DNA of 64,000 nucleotides from Streptomyces echinoruber (GCF_014651135.1 NZ_BMWH01000006.1:124001-188000); one strand, 5' to 3'; positions 44,881 through 53,197 are shown, counted from the first letter of the stretch. Program-made: numbers and translations. The notes: generated by a model not told the origin, from the sequence alone.

Positions 44881-45564
44881 TCAGGTGCCGTAGGTCACGT
44901 GCACCTCCTTGAAGCCCAGGGAGTGCAGCAGGCCCTGGAGCATCCCGGTGGTGTTCTTCTCGGCGCGTGCCGTCAGGCCGCTGTCCCTGGCGGCCTCGCC
45001 GATGTGCTTGACGGCGAGTTTCTGCACGGCCTGCTCGCCGTTGGGGTTGTCGGAGAACAGGTCGCCGAGCCGGTCGAGCAGCCCGCGCTGCTTGGAGACG
45101 GCGTAGGAGTGGTCGGGGTCGAGCGCCGGCCTGCCGAGCCGCGCGTGCGGCAGGCGGATCGTGGCGGACGTGCGGTCGTCGTCGACCGTCACGTCCCGCT
45201 CGCCCACCGAGCCGAGGTCGACGTAGGCGTCCACGGTGCCCGCGCCGACGTACAGGGTGCGGGTGCCGCGGATGGCGTCGGGCAGGTACTTGGCGTCCTT
45301 CTCCAGGTCCACGACGACCTGGAAGTTGCCCGAGGCGGCGTCGTAACGGCTCATGTCCTGGAGGGACTTCAGCAGGGCGGGACCGGAGCGGTCCCGTGTC
45401 TCGGTGCCGAACAGGTCCCTGAGCCCCGGCAGCAGGCTCAGCCGGATCCCGGCGAACAGCACGACCAGCACCACCACCAGGGCGGTGAGAGCCTTCACCC
45501 AGCCGGGCACGCGCCGTTTCCCGGGACGCCCGGTGGTCTCGGGGTCCTTGAGGGAAGTCGTCAT
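44881..45564 (-). CDS. DUF4230 membrane-anchored protein
   Basis: A 227-residue protein. One N-terminal TM (VPGWVKALTALVVVLVVLFA) anchors an extracytoplasmic domain of DUF4230 type (LLKSLQDMSRYDAASGNFQV, then VYVGAGTVDAYVDLGSVGE-like strands, RLPHARLGRPALDPDHSYAV). Function unknown. GGAGGACC lies before the ATG at 45564. Confidence 0.82.
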   Translation of the reverse strand: MTTSLKDPETTGRPGKRRVPGWVKALTALVVVLVVLFAGIRLSLLPGLRDLFGTETRDRSGPALLKSLQDMSRYDAASGNFQVVVDLEKDAKYLPDAIRGTRTLYVGAGTVDAYVDLGSVGERDVTVDDDRTSATIRLPHARLGRPALDPDHSYAVSKQRGLLDRLGDLFSDNPNGEQAVQKLAVKHIGEAARDSGLTARAEKNTTGMLQGLLHSLGFKEVHVTYGT

Positions 45565-45645
45565 CGCGACGGTCCTCCTTCCTGCCCCTGCGCATGCCCG
45601 GCGACGGCCCGAACAGACCGCCCGCGGCCCCGGATACGCCTTCTT

Positions 45646-45685
45646 GCGGGCGTACGCGGGCGTACATGGGCGTACATGGGCACGA
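45646..45685. repeat. 10-bp tandem repeat, four units
   Basis: Units GCGGGCGTAC (twice), ATGGGCGTAC and ATGGGCACGA run from 45646 to 45685 between the DUF4230 and STAS genes. Confidence 0.65.
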
Positions 45686-45751
45686 ACGGTCCGCGCCGGA
45701 CCCGGAGCCGGCGCACGACCGGCCGGCGGCGCACCGGCCGGCCGGGGGGCG

Positions 45752-46132
45752 TCACCGGGGGCCGGACATGGTCTCCGGCAGGTTCAGGGCCGCCTCCAGG
45801 GTCGGCTGGGGCGGCAGCAGGCGGCTCAGGCCGGTGACCCGCAGCACGCGCAGGGTCAGCGGATGCGTGCACACCAGCCGCAGTTCGCCGCCGGCCCCCA
45901 GCACCCGGGTGCGGGCCCGGTACAGCAGGCGCAGCCCGGAGCAGTCGAAGAACTCCACCGGGCCGAGGTCGATCACCACCCGGGCCGCCGGCCGCTGCGT
46001 CACCCGGTCCAGGTACGGGGCGATCTGGGTGGCCGCGGCGAAGTCGATCTCACCGTGGAACTCCAGCACCGTGTACCCGCGCTCCCGGTGGACGCGCAGA
46101 TGCCGGGTGAGCGGTGCGGGTTCGTGCTGCAC
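45752..46132 (-). CDS. STAS-domain anti-sigma factor antagonist
   Basis: A protein of about 126 residues with a SpoIIAA/BldG-like STAS fold. The strand TVLEFHGEIDFAAATQIAPY and the phosphorylatable Ser in PVEFFDCSGLRLLYRAR are present. In partner switching, the unphosphorylated form binds an anti-sigma kinase; the SpoIIE phosphatases in this window could act on it, but this is inference. GTG 46132 has GGAGG about 10 bases upstream. The longer GTG at 46150 (132 aa) is possible but has a poor ribosome site. Confidence 0.85.
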   Translation of the reverse strand: MQHEPAPLTRHLRVHRERGYTVLEFHGEIDFAAATQIAPYLDRVTQRPAARVVIDLGPVEFFDCSGLRLLYRARTRVLGAGGELRLVCTHPLTLRVLRVTGLSRLLPPQPTLEAALNLPETMSGPR

Positions 46133-46510
46133 GACGACATCGCCTCCCACCGGCGGGCGCCCGGACGCGCATGACCGCCCCCGCTCTGCAAGTTACCCTC
46201 GACGGACTGAATTTGAGCATGTTCGATTGTCATATGTCTTTGAATTCCGGCCGAGTTCGTCCGTGTCCTACGGGACAGCTACGGGACAGCGGCGGGCGGT
46301 GGGCGCGGCACGCCGGAGCGCGGCAGCGCCTGCCAGGACTTTCGCCAACGTCCGCCGCACTCGCGTGAAGTGACGAACTATCAGGAAGTGGAGAGGTGCA
46401 CGGGGGCGGGACACGTCCGGTGGCCGAGTGAACCGGCCGTGCCGGGATATCCGGACGAGTACGGGCGGCGGGACACGACCGCCCGCGCCCCGGACCTCGC
46501 GGAGGAGACC
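46133..46510. other. Divergent promoter region between STAS and VOC genes
   Basis: This spacer contains one of the most A/T-rich stretches of the window (about 46200-46250, TTGAGCATGTTCGATTGTCA and so on), probably the STAS promoter. A CTACGGGACAG word is repeated at about 46268 and 46279. No gene is seen. Confidence 0.5.
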
Positions 46511-46903
46511 ATGGCACTGGTGACAGCGGGATTCCTCGTGCTCGACTGCGCCGAGCCCGAGAAGCTCGCCGAGTTCTACAAGGGGCTGCTGGAGGGCGAG
46601 GAGACCCACACGACGGCCAACCGGGTGGAGATCAGGGGCGCCGACGGCACCCGGCTCGCCCTCCGCCGCGACGTGAACGCCACCCCGCCCAGCTGGCCCC
46701 GCCCGGAGAACTCCCTCCAGGCCCACCTGGACTTCCAGGTGGCCGACCTGGACGCGGCCGAGCGCCGCATCGTCGGCCTCGGCGGACGTCCCCTGGAGAC
46801 GAGGGAGCCCACCGGGCCGCACGAGGAGCGCGGCTACGCCGACCCCGCCGGCCACTCGTTCACGATCCGCCTCGGCCCGTCCGCGGCACCGAAGCAGGGC
46901 TGA
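46511..46903 (+). CDS. VOC-family (glyoxalase/bleomycin-resistance fold) protein
   Basis: A 130-residue VOC protein (GFLVLDCAEPEKLAEFYKGL, then LQAHLDFQVADLDAAERRIV and RGYADPAGHSFTIRL). Metal-site residues His and Glu are partly recognisable (AHLDFQV). The Glyoxalase_6-like subgroup is diverse, so the substrate is unknown. GGAGGAGACC precedes the ATG directly. Confidence 0.86.
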   Translation: MALVTAGFLVLDCAEPEKLAEFYKGLLEGEETHTTANRVEIRGADGTRLALRRDVNATPPSWPRPENSLQAHLDFQVADLDAAERRIVGLGGRPLETREPTGPHEERGYADPAGHSFTIRLGPSAAPKQG

Positions 46904-46909
46904 CGGCCC

Positions 46910-47010
46910 GCACGGCAGCGGCGGGACTGACGCCCCGGCACGGCAGCAGCGGGGCTTGACGGCGCCGGCACGGCAGCGGCGGGGCCGACGGCGCCGGGCA
47001 CGGCAGGGGC
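46910..47010. repeat. 28-30 bp tandem repeat, over three copies
   Basis: Units starting GCACGGCAGCGGCGGGGC at 46910, 46938, 46968 and 46998. They lie between the VOC stop and a long hairpin. Confidence 0.7.
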
Positions 47011-47059
47011 CGCGCACCGGACGGCCGCCGGAGGGCGGCGGCGTCCCGTGCGCGGCCCC
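47006..47059. terminator. Very long bidirectional hairpin
   Basis: The outer 12-base arms (47006-47017 and 47048-47059, core GGCCGCGCAC / GTGCGCGGCC) are perfect. One C/C mismatch precedes a further GGACG/CGTCC pairing, and the apex holds CCGCC/GGCGG. It separates convergent VOC and DUF4235 genes and should stop both. Confidence 0.78.
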
Positions 47060-47090
47060 GCGGTGCGGCCCCCGCCGCCCCGCCGCCCGC

Positions 47091-47390
47091 TCAGTCGCGG
47101 CCGGCCTTCTCCTTCGTGGGCCACACGCCGGTGGACCGCTGGATGGCCTTGGCGCCGGTGCGGTCCACGGCGCTGCGGACGACGGCGAAGATGGCGCCCT
47201 GGACCGCGGCGGCGAGCAGGACCTCGCCCCAGCCGCGCTCGGGGTCGAGGGCGTCGGGCGCGTCCTCCTCGTGCCGCAGGGCCTTCCACGTCGCCTGGAA
47301 CGCCTTGCCCGCGAGCGCGCCGCTCAGCCAGCCCAGCGCGAAGCCGAGCGGCTGGTAGGCGAGGGAGAGCTTCTTCTTTTTCCTGGCCAC
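47091..47390 (-). CDS. DUF4235 membrane protein
   Basis: A 99-residue protein with two weak TMs (YQPLGFALGWLSGALAGKAF, then EVLLAAAVQGAIFAVVRSAV) and a basic N-terminus (ARKKKK). This small family is common in actinobacteria, without known role. GTG 47390 has AAGGAGG 6 bases upstream; an in-frame TTG lies at 47414. Confidence 0.82.
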   Translation of the reverse strand: MARKKKKLSLAYQPLGFALGWLSGALAGKAFQATWKALRHEEDAPDALDPERGWGEVLLAAAVQGAIFAVVRSAVDRTGAKAIQRSTGVWPTKEKAGRD

Positions 47391-47456
47391 CTGGTCCTCC
47401 TTCGGTACGGACAAGTCCTCGGTGGGAGTGAGCGGTCGGGTCGGTCGGTCAGTCGG

Positions 47457-48551
47457 TCAGCCGACCGGATCGGACGGATCGGCCGGTCGGCCGGCCGCGG
47501 CCGGCCGGCGGGGGCCTTCGGGGCCGTGGGGCCGGCCCTGCGGCGGTACCTCCTCCGCGGGGCGCACGGGGCCGAGCGGCGTGCCGTCGCCGAACGGCCG
47601 GCCGCCGAGCTCCTCGCGGTGATGCGGCGTCAGCCACCCGCCGAGATCGGGGCCGAGCGGCACGATGCGGCTCGGGTTGATGCCGGTGTGCACCTGGTAG
47701 TAGTGCCGTTTGATGTGGTCGAAGTCGACCGTGTCGCCGAACCCCGGCGTCTGGAACAGGTCCCGCGCGTACGCCCACAGCACCCGGTCCTCCGCCAGTT
47801 TCCAGCGGTTGCACTTGAAGTGGCCGTGGTAGACGGCGTCGAAGCGCACCAGCGTGGTGAACAGCCGGATGTCGGCCTCGGTGAGGGTGTCGCCGACGAG
47901 GTAGCGCCGCCGCTCCAGCCGCCGGCCCAGCCACTCCAGCCGCCGGAAGACGGCCGTGCAGGCCGCCTCGTACTCCTCCTGCCCGGTGGCGAACCCGGCC
48001 CGGTACACACCGTTGTTGACGTCCTCGTAGACGTCCGCCGTCACCGCGTCGATCTCGTCGCGCAGCGCCCGCGGGTACAGATCCGGCGCGCCCTCGCGGT
48101 GCAGGGCCGTCCACTCGGTGGCGAGGTCGAGGGTGAGCTGCTGGTAGTCGTTGGTGACCAGCTTCCCACTGGGCACGTCCACGACCGCCGGAACGCTCAC
48201 CCCGCCCGGGTAGCCGGTCTCGCGCCGGTCGTAGGCCTCGCTGAGGAACCGGATGCCGAGCACCGGGTCGCAGCCGCCCGGGTCGAGCGTGAACCGCCAG
48301 CCGCGGTCGTCCTGGATCGGATCGGCGATCGCCAGGGACAGGGCGTCCTCCAGGCCGAGCAGCCGCCGCGAGATCACGGCGCGGCTCGCCCACGGGCAGG
48401 CCCGGCTGACGACCAGCCGGTAGCGGCCCGCCTCCACCGGCCAGCCGTCCCGGCCGTCGGCGGTGATCCGGTCCGCGAAGTGCGCCTTGGAGCGCCGGAA
48501 GGGCCTCCTGCCGTACGCGCTGTTGCCGCCGTCTGCGGCGTCGCCGCCCAT
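47457..48551 (-). CDS. Glutathione S-transferase omega-like reductase
   Basis: A 364-residue protein. The thioredoxin-fold active site VVSRACPWASRAVISRRLLG contains the Cys-Pro-Trp motif of glutathionyl-hydroquinone reductases (ECM4/YqjG). The helical GST C-terminal domain includes LTEADIRLFTTLVRFDAVYH then FKCN. Streptomyces use mycothiol, so the thiol partner is probably mycothiol. Substrates are quinone conjugates; inferred. The last about 40 residues are Pro/Arg rich. GAGGAGG precedes the ATG. Confidence 0.9.
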   Translation of the reverse strand: MGGDAADGGNSAYGRRPFRRSKAHFADRITADGRDGWPVEAGRYRLVVSRACPWASRAVISRRLLGLEDALSLAIADPIQDDRGWRFTLDPGGCDPVLGIRFLSEAYDRRETGYPGGVSVPAVVDVPSGKLVTNDYQQLTLDLATEWTALHREGAPDLYPRALRDEIDAVTADVYEDVNNGVYRAGFATGQEEYEAACTAVFRRLEWLGRRLERRRYLVGDTLTEADIRLFTTLVRFDAVYHGHFKCNRWKLAEDRVLWAYARDLFQTPGFGDTVDFDHIKRHYYQVHTGINPSRIVPLGPDLGGWLTPHHREELGGRPFGDGTPLGPVRPAEEVPPQGRPHGPEGPRRPAAAGRPADPSDPVG

Positions 48552-48676
48552 GCCGCCTCCTCGCCGTGTGCCCGCGGCCGTATCCGGCCCGGCCGTATCT
48601 CTTCCCGCAGGACGCGTTCCCCGTTTTCCGCCGGCGGCACGGTGTGATCCGCACCGGCCCGGGGCATCCGGCGAAC

Positions 48677-49783
48677 GTGAGCGGCACACCTTCGGAGCAG
48701 AGGACGGACAGGGATCGGGACAAGGACCGGGAAACGTGCCGGGAAACGGATCGGGGAAGGGACCGGGGAAGAGGCCGGGAGACCGCCCGCACGGGTGACC
48801 GGGCGGCGACCGGTCGGAGCAGTGCGGACAAGGGGGGCGCGGCGGACCGCAGGACGCGCGTGACCGTGCTGGTGGCGCTGGGCGCCAACCTGGTCATCGC
48901 GGCCGCCAAGGCCGTCGGCGGCCTCCTCGCCGGGTCGCCCGCGCTGCTGTCGGAGGCGGCGCACTCCGTGGCGGACAGCCTCAACGAGGTGTTCCTGCTG
49001 GCCGCGCTGCGCCGCAGCCGGCGCCCCGCCGACCGGCGCCACCCCTTCGGCTACGGCAAGGAGCGCTTCTTCTGGTCGCTGCTCGCGGCCGTCGGCATCT
49101 TCGTCATGGGCGGCTGCTTCTCCTTCTTCCAGGGCGTCGAGGCGCTGCGGGGCGGCGCGGAGGAGAAGTTCAGCGGCTACGTCGCGGGCCTGATCGTGCT
49201 GGGCGTCGCCCTCGTCGCCGAGGGCGTGTCCCTGCTGCGCGCCGTCTTCCAGGTGCGCCGCCAGGGCGGCACGGCCGGTCTGCGCGACCCGGCGCTGCGC
49301 ACGGTCGTCGCCGAGGACGGCACGGCGGTGTTCGGCGTGACCCTCGCGATCATCGGCATGGCCCTGCACATGGCCACCGGGCAGGTCGTGTGGGAGGCGT
49401 CCGCCTCGCTGGCGATCGGCGTGCTCCTGGTCTACGTCGCCTACCGGCTCGGCAAGGAGGCCCGCGACCAGCTCATCGGGGAGGCGGCCGACCCGGAGGC
49501 GAGCGGCCGGATCCGGGCGCTGCTGCGGGCCCAGCCCGAGATCGACAGCGTCGAGGCGCTGTTCACCATGAAGATGGGCCTGGAGTCGCTGCTGGTGGCC
49601 GCCCGGATCGACCTGGCGCCGGGCCTGGACAGCGAGCGGGTGGAGGAGATCTCCATGCGCATCAAGCGCTCCATCGCCCGCACCGTCCCGCAGGCGGACC
49701 AGATCTTCCTCGACGTCACCGACCGGCCCGCGCGGGGGGCACGGCAGAGCCCCGCCGCGACGGGGGAACACGGCGGGGCCTGA
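48677..49783 (+). CDS. Cation diffusion facilitator (CDF) transporter with odd R/D-rich N-terminus
   Basis: A 368-residue protein. Six TMs follow residue about 60. The motif LLSEAAHSVADSLNEVFLLA (TM2 metal site His/Asp) and RHPFGYGKERFFWSLLAAVG are typical of zinc/iron CDF proteins, with a cytoplasmic C-terminal domain (EVEALFTMKMGLESLLVAAR-like). The N-terminal 50 residues are a repeat-derived Arg/Asp/Glu string, and there is no good ribosome site at GTG 48677. Translation might start later (GTG 48860 region), which removes this leader. Confidence 0.83.
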   Translation: MSGTPSEQRTDRDRDKDRETCRETDRGRDRGRGRETARTGDRAATGRSSADKGGAADRRTRVTVLVALGANLVIAAAKAVGGLLAGSPALLSEAAHSVADSLNEVFLLAALRRSRRPADRRHPFGYGKERFFWSLLAAVGIFVMGGCFSFFQGVEALRGGAEEKFSGYVAGLIVLGVALVAEGVSLLRAVFQVRRQGGTAGLRDPALRTVVAEDGTAVFGVTLAIIGMALHMATGQVVWEASASLAIGVLLVYVAYRLGKEARDQLIGEAADPEASGRIRALLRAQPEIDSVEALFTMKMGLESLLVAARIDLAPGLDSERVEEISMRIKRSIARTVPQADQIFLDVTDRPARGARQSPAATGEHGGA

Positions 49784-49793
49784 CCCACGCGTT

Positions 49794-49823
49794 CCCGGCG
49801 GGCGCCGGTTCATGCCCGCCGGG
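49794..49823. terminator. 10-bp hairpin after CDF gene
   Basis: CCCGGCGGGC (49794-49803) pairs perfectly with GCCCGCCGGG (49814-49823) with a 10-base loop, followed by CGGAAATT. It lies between convergent genes. Confidence 0.72.
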
Positions 49824-49876
49824 CGGAAATTCCTTCCATCCGGCCGCTCCCGGGCGTCTCCAGCCGCTCCCGGGCG

Positions 49877-50332
49877 TCAGCCGCCGTCGGCCGGCTCCAG
49901 CACGAACACCGGGATCCGCCGCGACGTCCGCTCCTGGTACTCGGCGTACGGAGGGAAAGCGGCCACGGCCCGCTCCCACCACGCGGCCCGCTCCTCCCCG
50001 GTGACCTCGCGCGCGACGACGTCCCGCTTCACCGGCCCGTCCCGCACCTTTGCCCGGGGATCGGCTTTGAGGTTGAAATACCACTGCGGATGCCTCGGCG
50101 CCCCGCCCTGCGAGGCGACCACCGCGTAGCGCCCCTCGTGCTCGACCCGCATCAGCGGCGTCTTGCGCAGCTTGCCGCTGCGGGCGCCCCGGGTGGTCAG
50201 CAGCACCACCGGCAGTCCCGTGTCGCGCAGCGTCGTGCCCTCGGTGCCGCCGGACCTCTCGTACAGCTCCACCTGCTCCCGCACCCACCCGGCCGGGCTC
50301 GGCTCGTACTCGCCCTCCAGAGGCATGGCCAC
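49877..50332 (-). CDS. Ddn-like deazaflavin (F420)-dependent nitroreductase family protein
   Basis: A 151-residue protein ([20 protein letters not shown], then [20 protein letters not shown] and [18 protein letters not shown]). This is the split beta-barrel pattern of F420H2-dependent quinone/nitro reductases. The substrate is probably a quinone. GTG 50332 or ATG 50326; GAGGAGG is upstream of both. Confidence 0.9.
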   Translation of the reverse strand: MAMPLEGEYEPSPAGWVREQVELYERSGGTEGTTLRDTGLPVVLLTTRGARSGKLRKTPLMRVEHEGRYAVVASQGGAPRHPQWYFNLKADPRAKVRDGPVKRDVVAREVTGEERAAWWERAVAAFPPYAEYQERTSRRIPVFVLEPADGG

Positions 50333-50507
50333 CGTCCTCCTCGTCGGTTGCTCGTCGGGTGCCCGCCGGTCGTAAAGACCCGTTGTGCGGGCTGTCCCGT
50401 ACGGCGCTTCAACGCGCCGCCGCGCGGCTTTCCTCCACGGCGGGCCGGGCGGTGGCGCGCCGCGCGCGGAGCGGTGCCGGAGGCGACCGCGCGCCTAGCG
50501 TGCCCCC

Positions 50508-50565
50508 GGCACCCCCCGGCACCCCCCGGCACCCCCCCGGCACCCCCCGGCACCCCCCGGCACCC
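50508..50565. repeat. Tandem GGCACCCCCC repeats (six units)
   Basis: Six units of 10-11 bases (GGCACCCCCC; the third has one extra C). They form a C-rich strand that might adopt unusual structures. Confidence 0.8.
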
Positions 50566-50575
50566 ACCGACGATC

Positions 50576-50611
50576 TTCGGCCAGATCCGGCGGGTCCGCG
50601 ATCTGGCCGAA
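50576..50611. promoter_or_regulatory. Inverted repeat TTCGGCCAGATC / GATCTGGCCGAA upstream of P450
   Basis: Perfect 12-base arms (50576-50587, 50600-50611) surround a 12-base centre. It ends 76 bases before the P450 ATG. Arm centre-to-centre distance is 24 bases. An operator is more likely than a terminator because no gene ends here. Confidence 0.65.
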
Positions 50612-50687
50612 CTTCGCGTCGCCGGATGGATGCCCCGGGCATCTAATGAGCAGCGGCACGCCCCCCCCACAGCCTGCGAGGTCATCC

Positions 50688-51893
50688 ATGACAGACGTGA
50701 CGCACCAGCCCGGCCCCGTCGCCTTCCCCCAGGACCGCACCTGCCCCTACCACCCGCCGTCCGCCTACGACCCCCTGCGCGCCGCCCGCCCGCTGACCCG
50801 GGTCACCCTCTTCGACGGGCGCACGGCCTGGCTGGTGACCGGACACGCCGCCGCCCGCGCGCTGCTCGCCGACCCGCGGCTGTCGTCCGACCGCATGCGT
50901 CCGGACTTCCCGGCGACCAGCCCGCGGTTCGCGGCGCTGCGCCGCCGCCGTCCCGCGCTGCTCGGCGTGGACGACCCCGAGCACCGCGCCCAGCGCCGCA
51001 TGCTGATCCCCGGCTTCAGCCTCAAACGGACCGCCGACCTCAGGCCGCGCATCCAGCGCATCGTCGACGACCTGCTGGACGCCATGATCGCGCAGGGACC
51101 GCCCGCGGAGCTGGTGAGCGCGTTCGCCCTGCCCGTGCCCTCCACGGTGATCTGCGCCCTGCTGGGCGTGCCGTACGCGGACCACGAGTTCTTCGAGGCG
51201 CAGTCGCGCCGGCTGCTGCGCGGCCCCGAGGCCCGCGACGTCGAGGACGCCCGGTGCCAACTGGAGTCCTACCTGGGCGAGTTGATCGACCACAAGCGCA
51301 AGGAGCCCGGGGCGGGGCTGCTGGACGAGCTGGTGCACGAGCGGCTGATGCCGGGCGAGGTGGACCGGGCGGAACTGGTCACCCTGGCGCTGATCCTGCT
51401 CGTCGCCGGCCACGAGACGACCGCCAACATGATCTCGCTGGGCACCTTCACACTGCTGCGGCACCCCGAGCGGCTGGCCGAGCTGCGCGACGACCCGCGG
51501 CTGGTGCCGGACGCCGTGGAGGAGCTGCTGCGGCTGCTGTCGATCGCGGACGGGCTGCTGCGGGTGGCCCGGGAGGACGTCGAGGTGGAGGGCACGACGA
51601 TCCGGGCCGGGGAGCCGGTGGTGTTCTCGACCTCCGTCGTCAACCGCGACGAGCGCGTCTACCCCGACCCCGACGCCCTGGACTGGCACCGCCCGGTGCG
51701 CCACCACCTCGCCTTCGGCTTCGGCATCCACCAGTGCCTGGGCCAGAACCTGGCCCGCGCCGAGCTGGAGATCGCCCTGCGCACGCTGCTGACCCGGCTG
51801 CCCGGCCTGCGCCTGGCCGTCCCGGCCGAGGAGATCCCGTTCAAACCCGGCGACACGATCCAGGGGATGCTGGAACTCCCCGTGACCTGGTAA
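50688..51893 (+). CDS. Cytochrome P450, CYP105-like
   Basis: A 401-residue P450. Conserved motifs are the oxygen-binding helix LVAGHETTANMISL, ExxR in AVEELLRLLSIADG, and the heme loop FGFGIHQCLGQNLARAELE with Cys near 350. The N-terminus (FPQDRTCPYHPPSAYDPLR) and C-terminus (PGDTIQGMLELPVTW) closely resemble CYP105 members such as the sulfonylurea-induced SuaC/SubC. Likely a broad xenobiotic or natural-product hydroxylase. It is followed after 12 bases by its ferredoxin. Confidence 0.92.
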   Translation: MTDVTHQPGPVAFPQDRTCPYHPPSAYDPLRAARPLTRVTLFDGRTAWLVTGHAAARALLADPRLSSDRMRPDFPATSPRFAALRRRRPALLGVDDPEHRAQRRMLIPGFSLKRTADLRPRIQRIVDDLLDAMIAQGPPAELVSAFALPVPSTVICALLGVPYADHEFFEAQSRRLLRGPEARDVEDARCQLESYLGELIDHKRKEPGAGLLDELVHERLMPGEVDRAELVTLALILLVAGHETTANMISLGTFTLLRHPERLAELRDDPRLVPDAVEELLRLLSIADGLLRVAREDVEVEGTTIRAGEPVVFSTSVVNRDERVYPDPDALDWHRPVRHHLAFGFGIHQCLGQNLARAELEIALRTLLTRLPGLRLAVPAEEIPFKPGDTIQGMLELPVTW

Positions 51894-51905
51894 GAGGCTC
51901 CGCCC

Positions 51906-52100
51906 ATGCACATCGACATCGACACCGGCCGCTGCATCGGCGCCGGCCAGTGCGCCCTGGCCGCCCCCGCCGTCTTCACCCAGGACGACGACGGCTACAG
52001 CACCCTGGTGCCCGGCCGCGAGGACGGCGCCGGCGACCCGATGGTCCGCGAGGCCGCCCGGGCCTGCCCGGTCGGCGCCATCACCGTCACCGAGGGCTGA
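51906..52100 (+). CDS. 3Fe-4S ferredoxin, P450 partner
   Basis: A 64-residue ferredoxin. Cys10 and Cys16 (CIGAGQC) plus Cys54 (CPVGAI) ligate the 3Fe-4S cluster; the central position is Ala/Gly instead of the fourth Cys. It delivers electrons from a reductase to the P450, as in SuaB/SubB pairs. Its 3' end overlaps the open frame of the decayed sigma tail on the opposite strand. Confidence 0.93.
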   Translation: MHIDIDTGRCIGAGQCALAAPAVFTQDDDGYSTLVPGREDGAGDPMVREAARACPVGAITVTEG

Positions 52101-52545
52101 ACCCGGGGCGGCCGGGTGCCCGGACGGCGGCCTTCCCCGCCGGACCGGGCACCGCCGGCTTCAGCCGGCGCAGCCGCTCCGGGGCGGCGATCACCTCGTA
52201 CGCCGCCACCCGGCTCGCCCACGACCTCGACCCGCGGCACGCACAGCAGCCGCCCGCCCGGCGCCACCACGGCCCCGACCTCGCCGTCGACCAGCGCCGG
52301 CGCCGCGTGCCGGGCCCGCTCCCGCAGCAGCACCGTGCCCTTCGCGACCGCCCGGGCCCCCGCAGCTCGGCCGGCGCCCCGGGCGGCAGCACCGCCGGGT
52401 CGGCCCGGCGCACCACGTCCGGCGCCGGCACGGCGAGCAACCCCGCCAGGTCGCCGCCGCGCGCCGCGGCGAGGAAGGCGTCCACCACCCGCCGCTGCCG
52501 CCGCAGCTCCGCCTCCGGCACGGCGGGCGTGCCGCGCACCCGGCG
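52087..52545 (-). pseudogene. Frameshifted C-terminal remnant of an ECF41 (SigJ-like) sigma factor
   Basis: The minus strand encodes the ECF41 SnoaL-like tail: AELRRQRRVVDAFLAAARGG then DLAGLLAV, ending in VAAYEVIAAPERLRRLKPAV. The middle (GTVLLRERARHAAPALVDGE) is in another frame, so at least two frameshifts occur. Sigma regions 2 and 4 are missing. It is homologous to the tail of the intact factor at 28212-29108. It starts where the azoreductase remnant starts, head to head. Confidence 0.72.
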
Positions 52546-53197
52546 CCGACACGGCCGGCGACTTTGTGACCCGGCGCCTGACCGCCCGGTTCGCCGCGGT
52601 GTGGCGCGAACGGCACCCGGCGGGGCGGTACCGGTACCGCGATCCGGCCGCCGCCCCGGTGCCGGCGCTGACGGCGGCGTACACCACGCTCGGGCGGCGG
52701 GTGGAGCGGGCCGGCTTCGTCCCGCCGGCCGAGGTGCCCGCCCTGGTGCGCGACGCCGCCGAGGAGCGCGAGTGGGCGCTGACCGCACCGCCGGCCGAGG
52801 AGGTCGCGGCGGCCGGCACGCTGCTGCTCGGCGTGCCGATGGACAACTTCTCGGTGCCGGCGGCGCTGAAGGCGTGGATCGACCGGGTGAGCTTCCCCAA
52901 CGCGTTCACCGGCCCGGACGGCGGGCGGAGCCCGCTGCGGGAGACACGTGTCGTGGCGGTCATGGCCCGCGGCGGCGGCTACGGTCCCGGCGCGCCCCGC
53001 GCGAGCACTGCGACTTCCAGACGCCCTACCGGAAGGCGTACTTCGCCCGCCTCGGCGGGCCGGCGCACCACCTGCACCTGGTGGCCGCCGAACTCACCCG
53101 CGTCGACGTCCTGCCGCAGCTCGCCGGCCTGGAGCACCTGGCCGCCGCCTCCCTGACCGCCGCGCGGCAGGCGGTGACGGCGCTCGCCACCGCCTGA
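52541..53197 (+). pseudogene. Truncated, frameshifted FMN-dependent NADH-azoreductase (AcpD-like)
   Basis: Frame one reads VTRRLTARFAAVWRERHPAG, AAAGTLLLGVPMDNFSVPAA and LKAWIDRVSFPNAFTGPDGG, typical of AzoR flavodoxin-fold reductases. Around 52991-53003 (GCGCGCCCCGCGCG) a two-base gain shifts the frame, and EHCDFQTPYRKAYFARLGGP continues to 53197. The first about 15 residues, including the FMN-phosphate SS motif, are absent. It could not make an intact enzyme unless recoded. Confidence 0.75.

Larger units (their letters stand above)
50333..50687. other. P450 upstream region with tandem repeats and a large inverted repeat
   Basis: This 355-bp spacer between divergent genes has no convincing gene. 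It contains the C-tract tandem repeat (50508-50565) and the 12-bp-arm inverted repeat (50576-50611), then the P450 ribosome site GCGAGG. Confidence 0.6.

Noticed and set aside
50508..50565. Possible replication origin or iteron plasmid site
   Set aside because: No Rep or partition gene, and the units are simple C-rich slippage repeats.
50090..53197. A long plus-strand open frame across the P450 region
   Set aside because: It is Arg/Pro/Ala noise antisense or out of frame to the Ddn-like, P450 and ferredoxin genes. Only its end contains the shifted azoreductase tail, treated as a pseudogene.
50688..53197. Secondary-metabolite gene cluster around the P450
   Set aside because: No synthase, carrier protein or tailoring genes accompany it.
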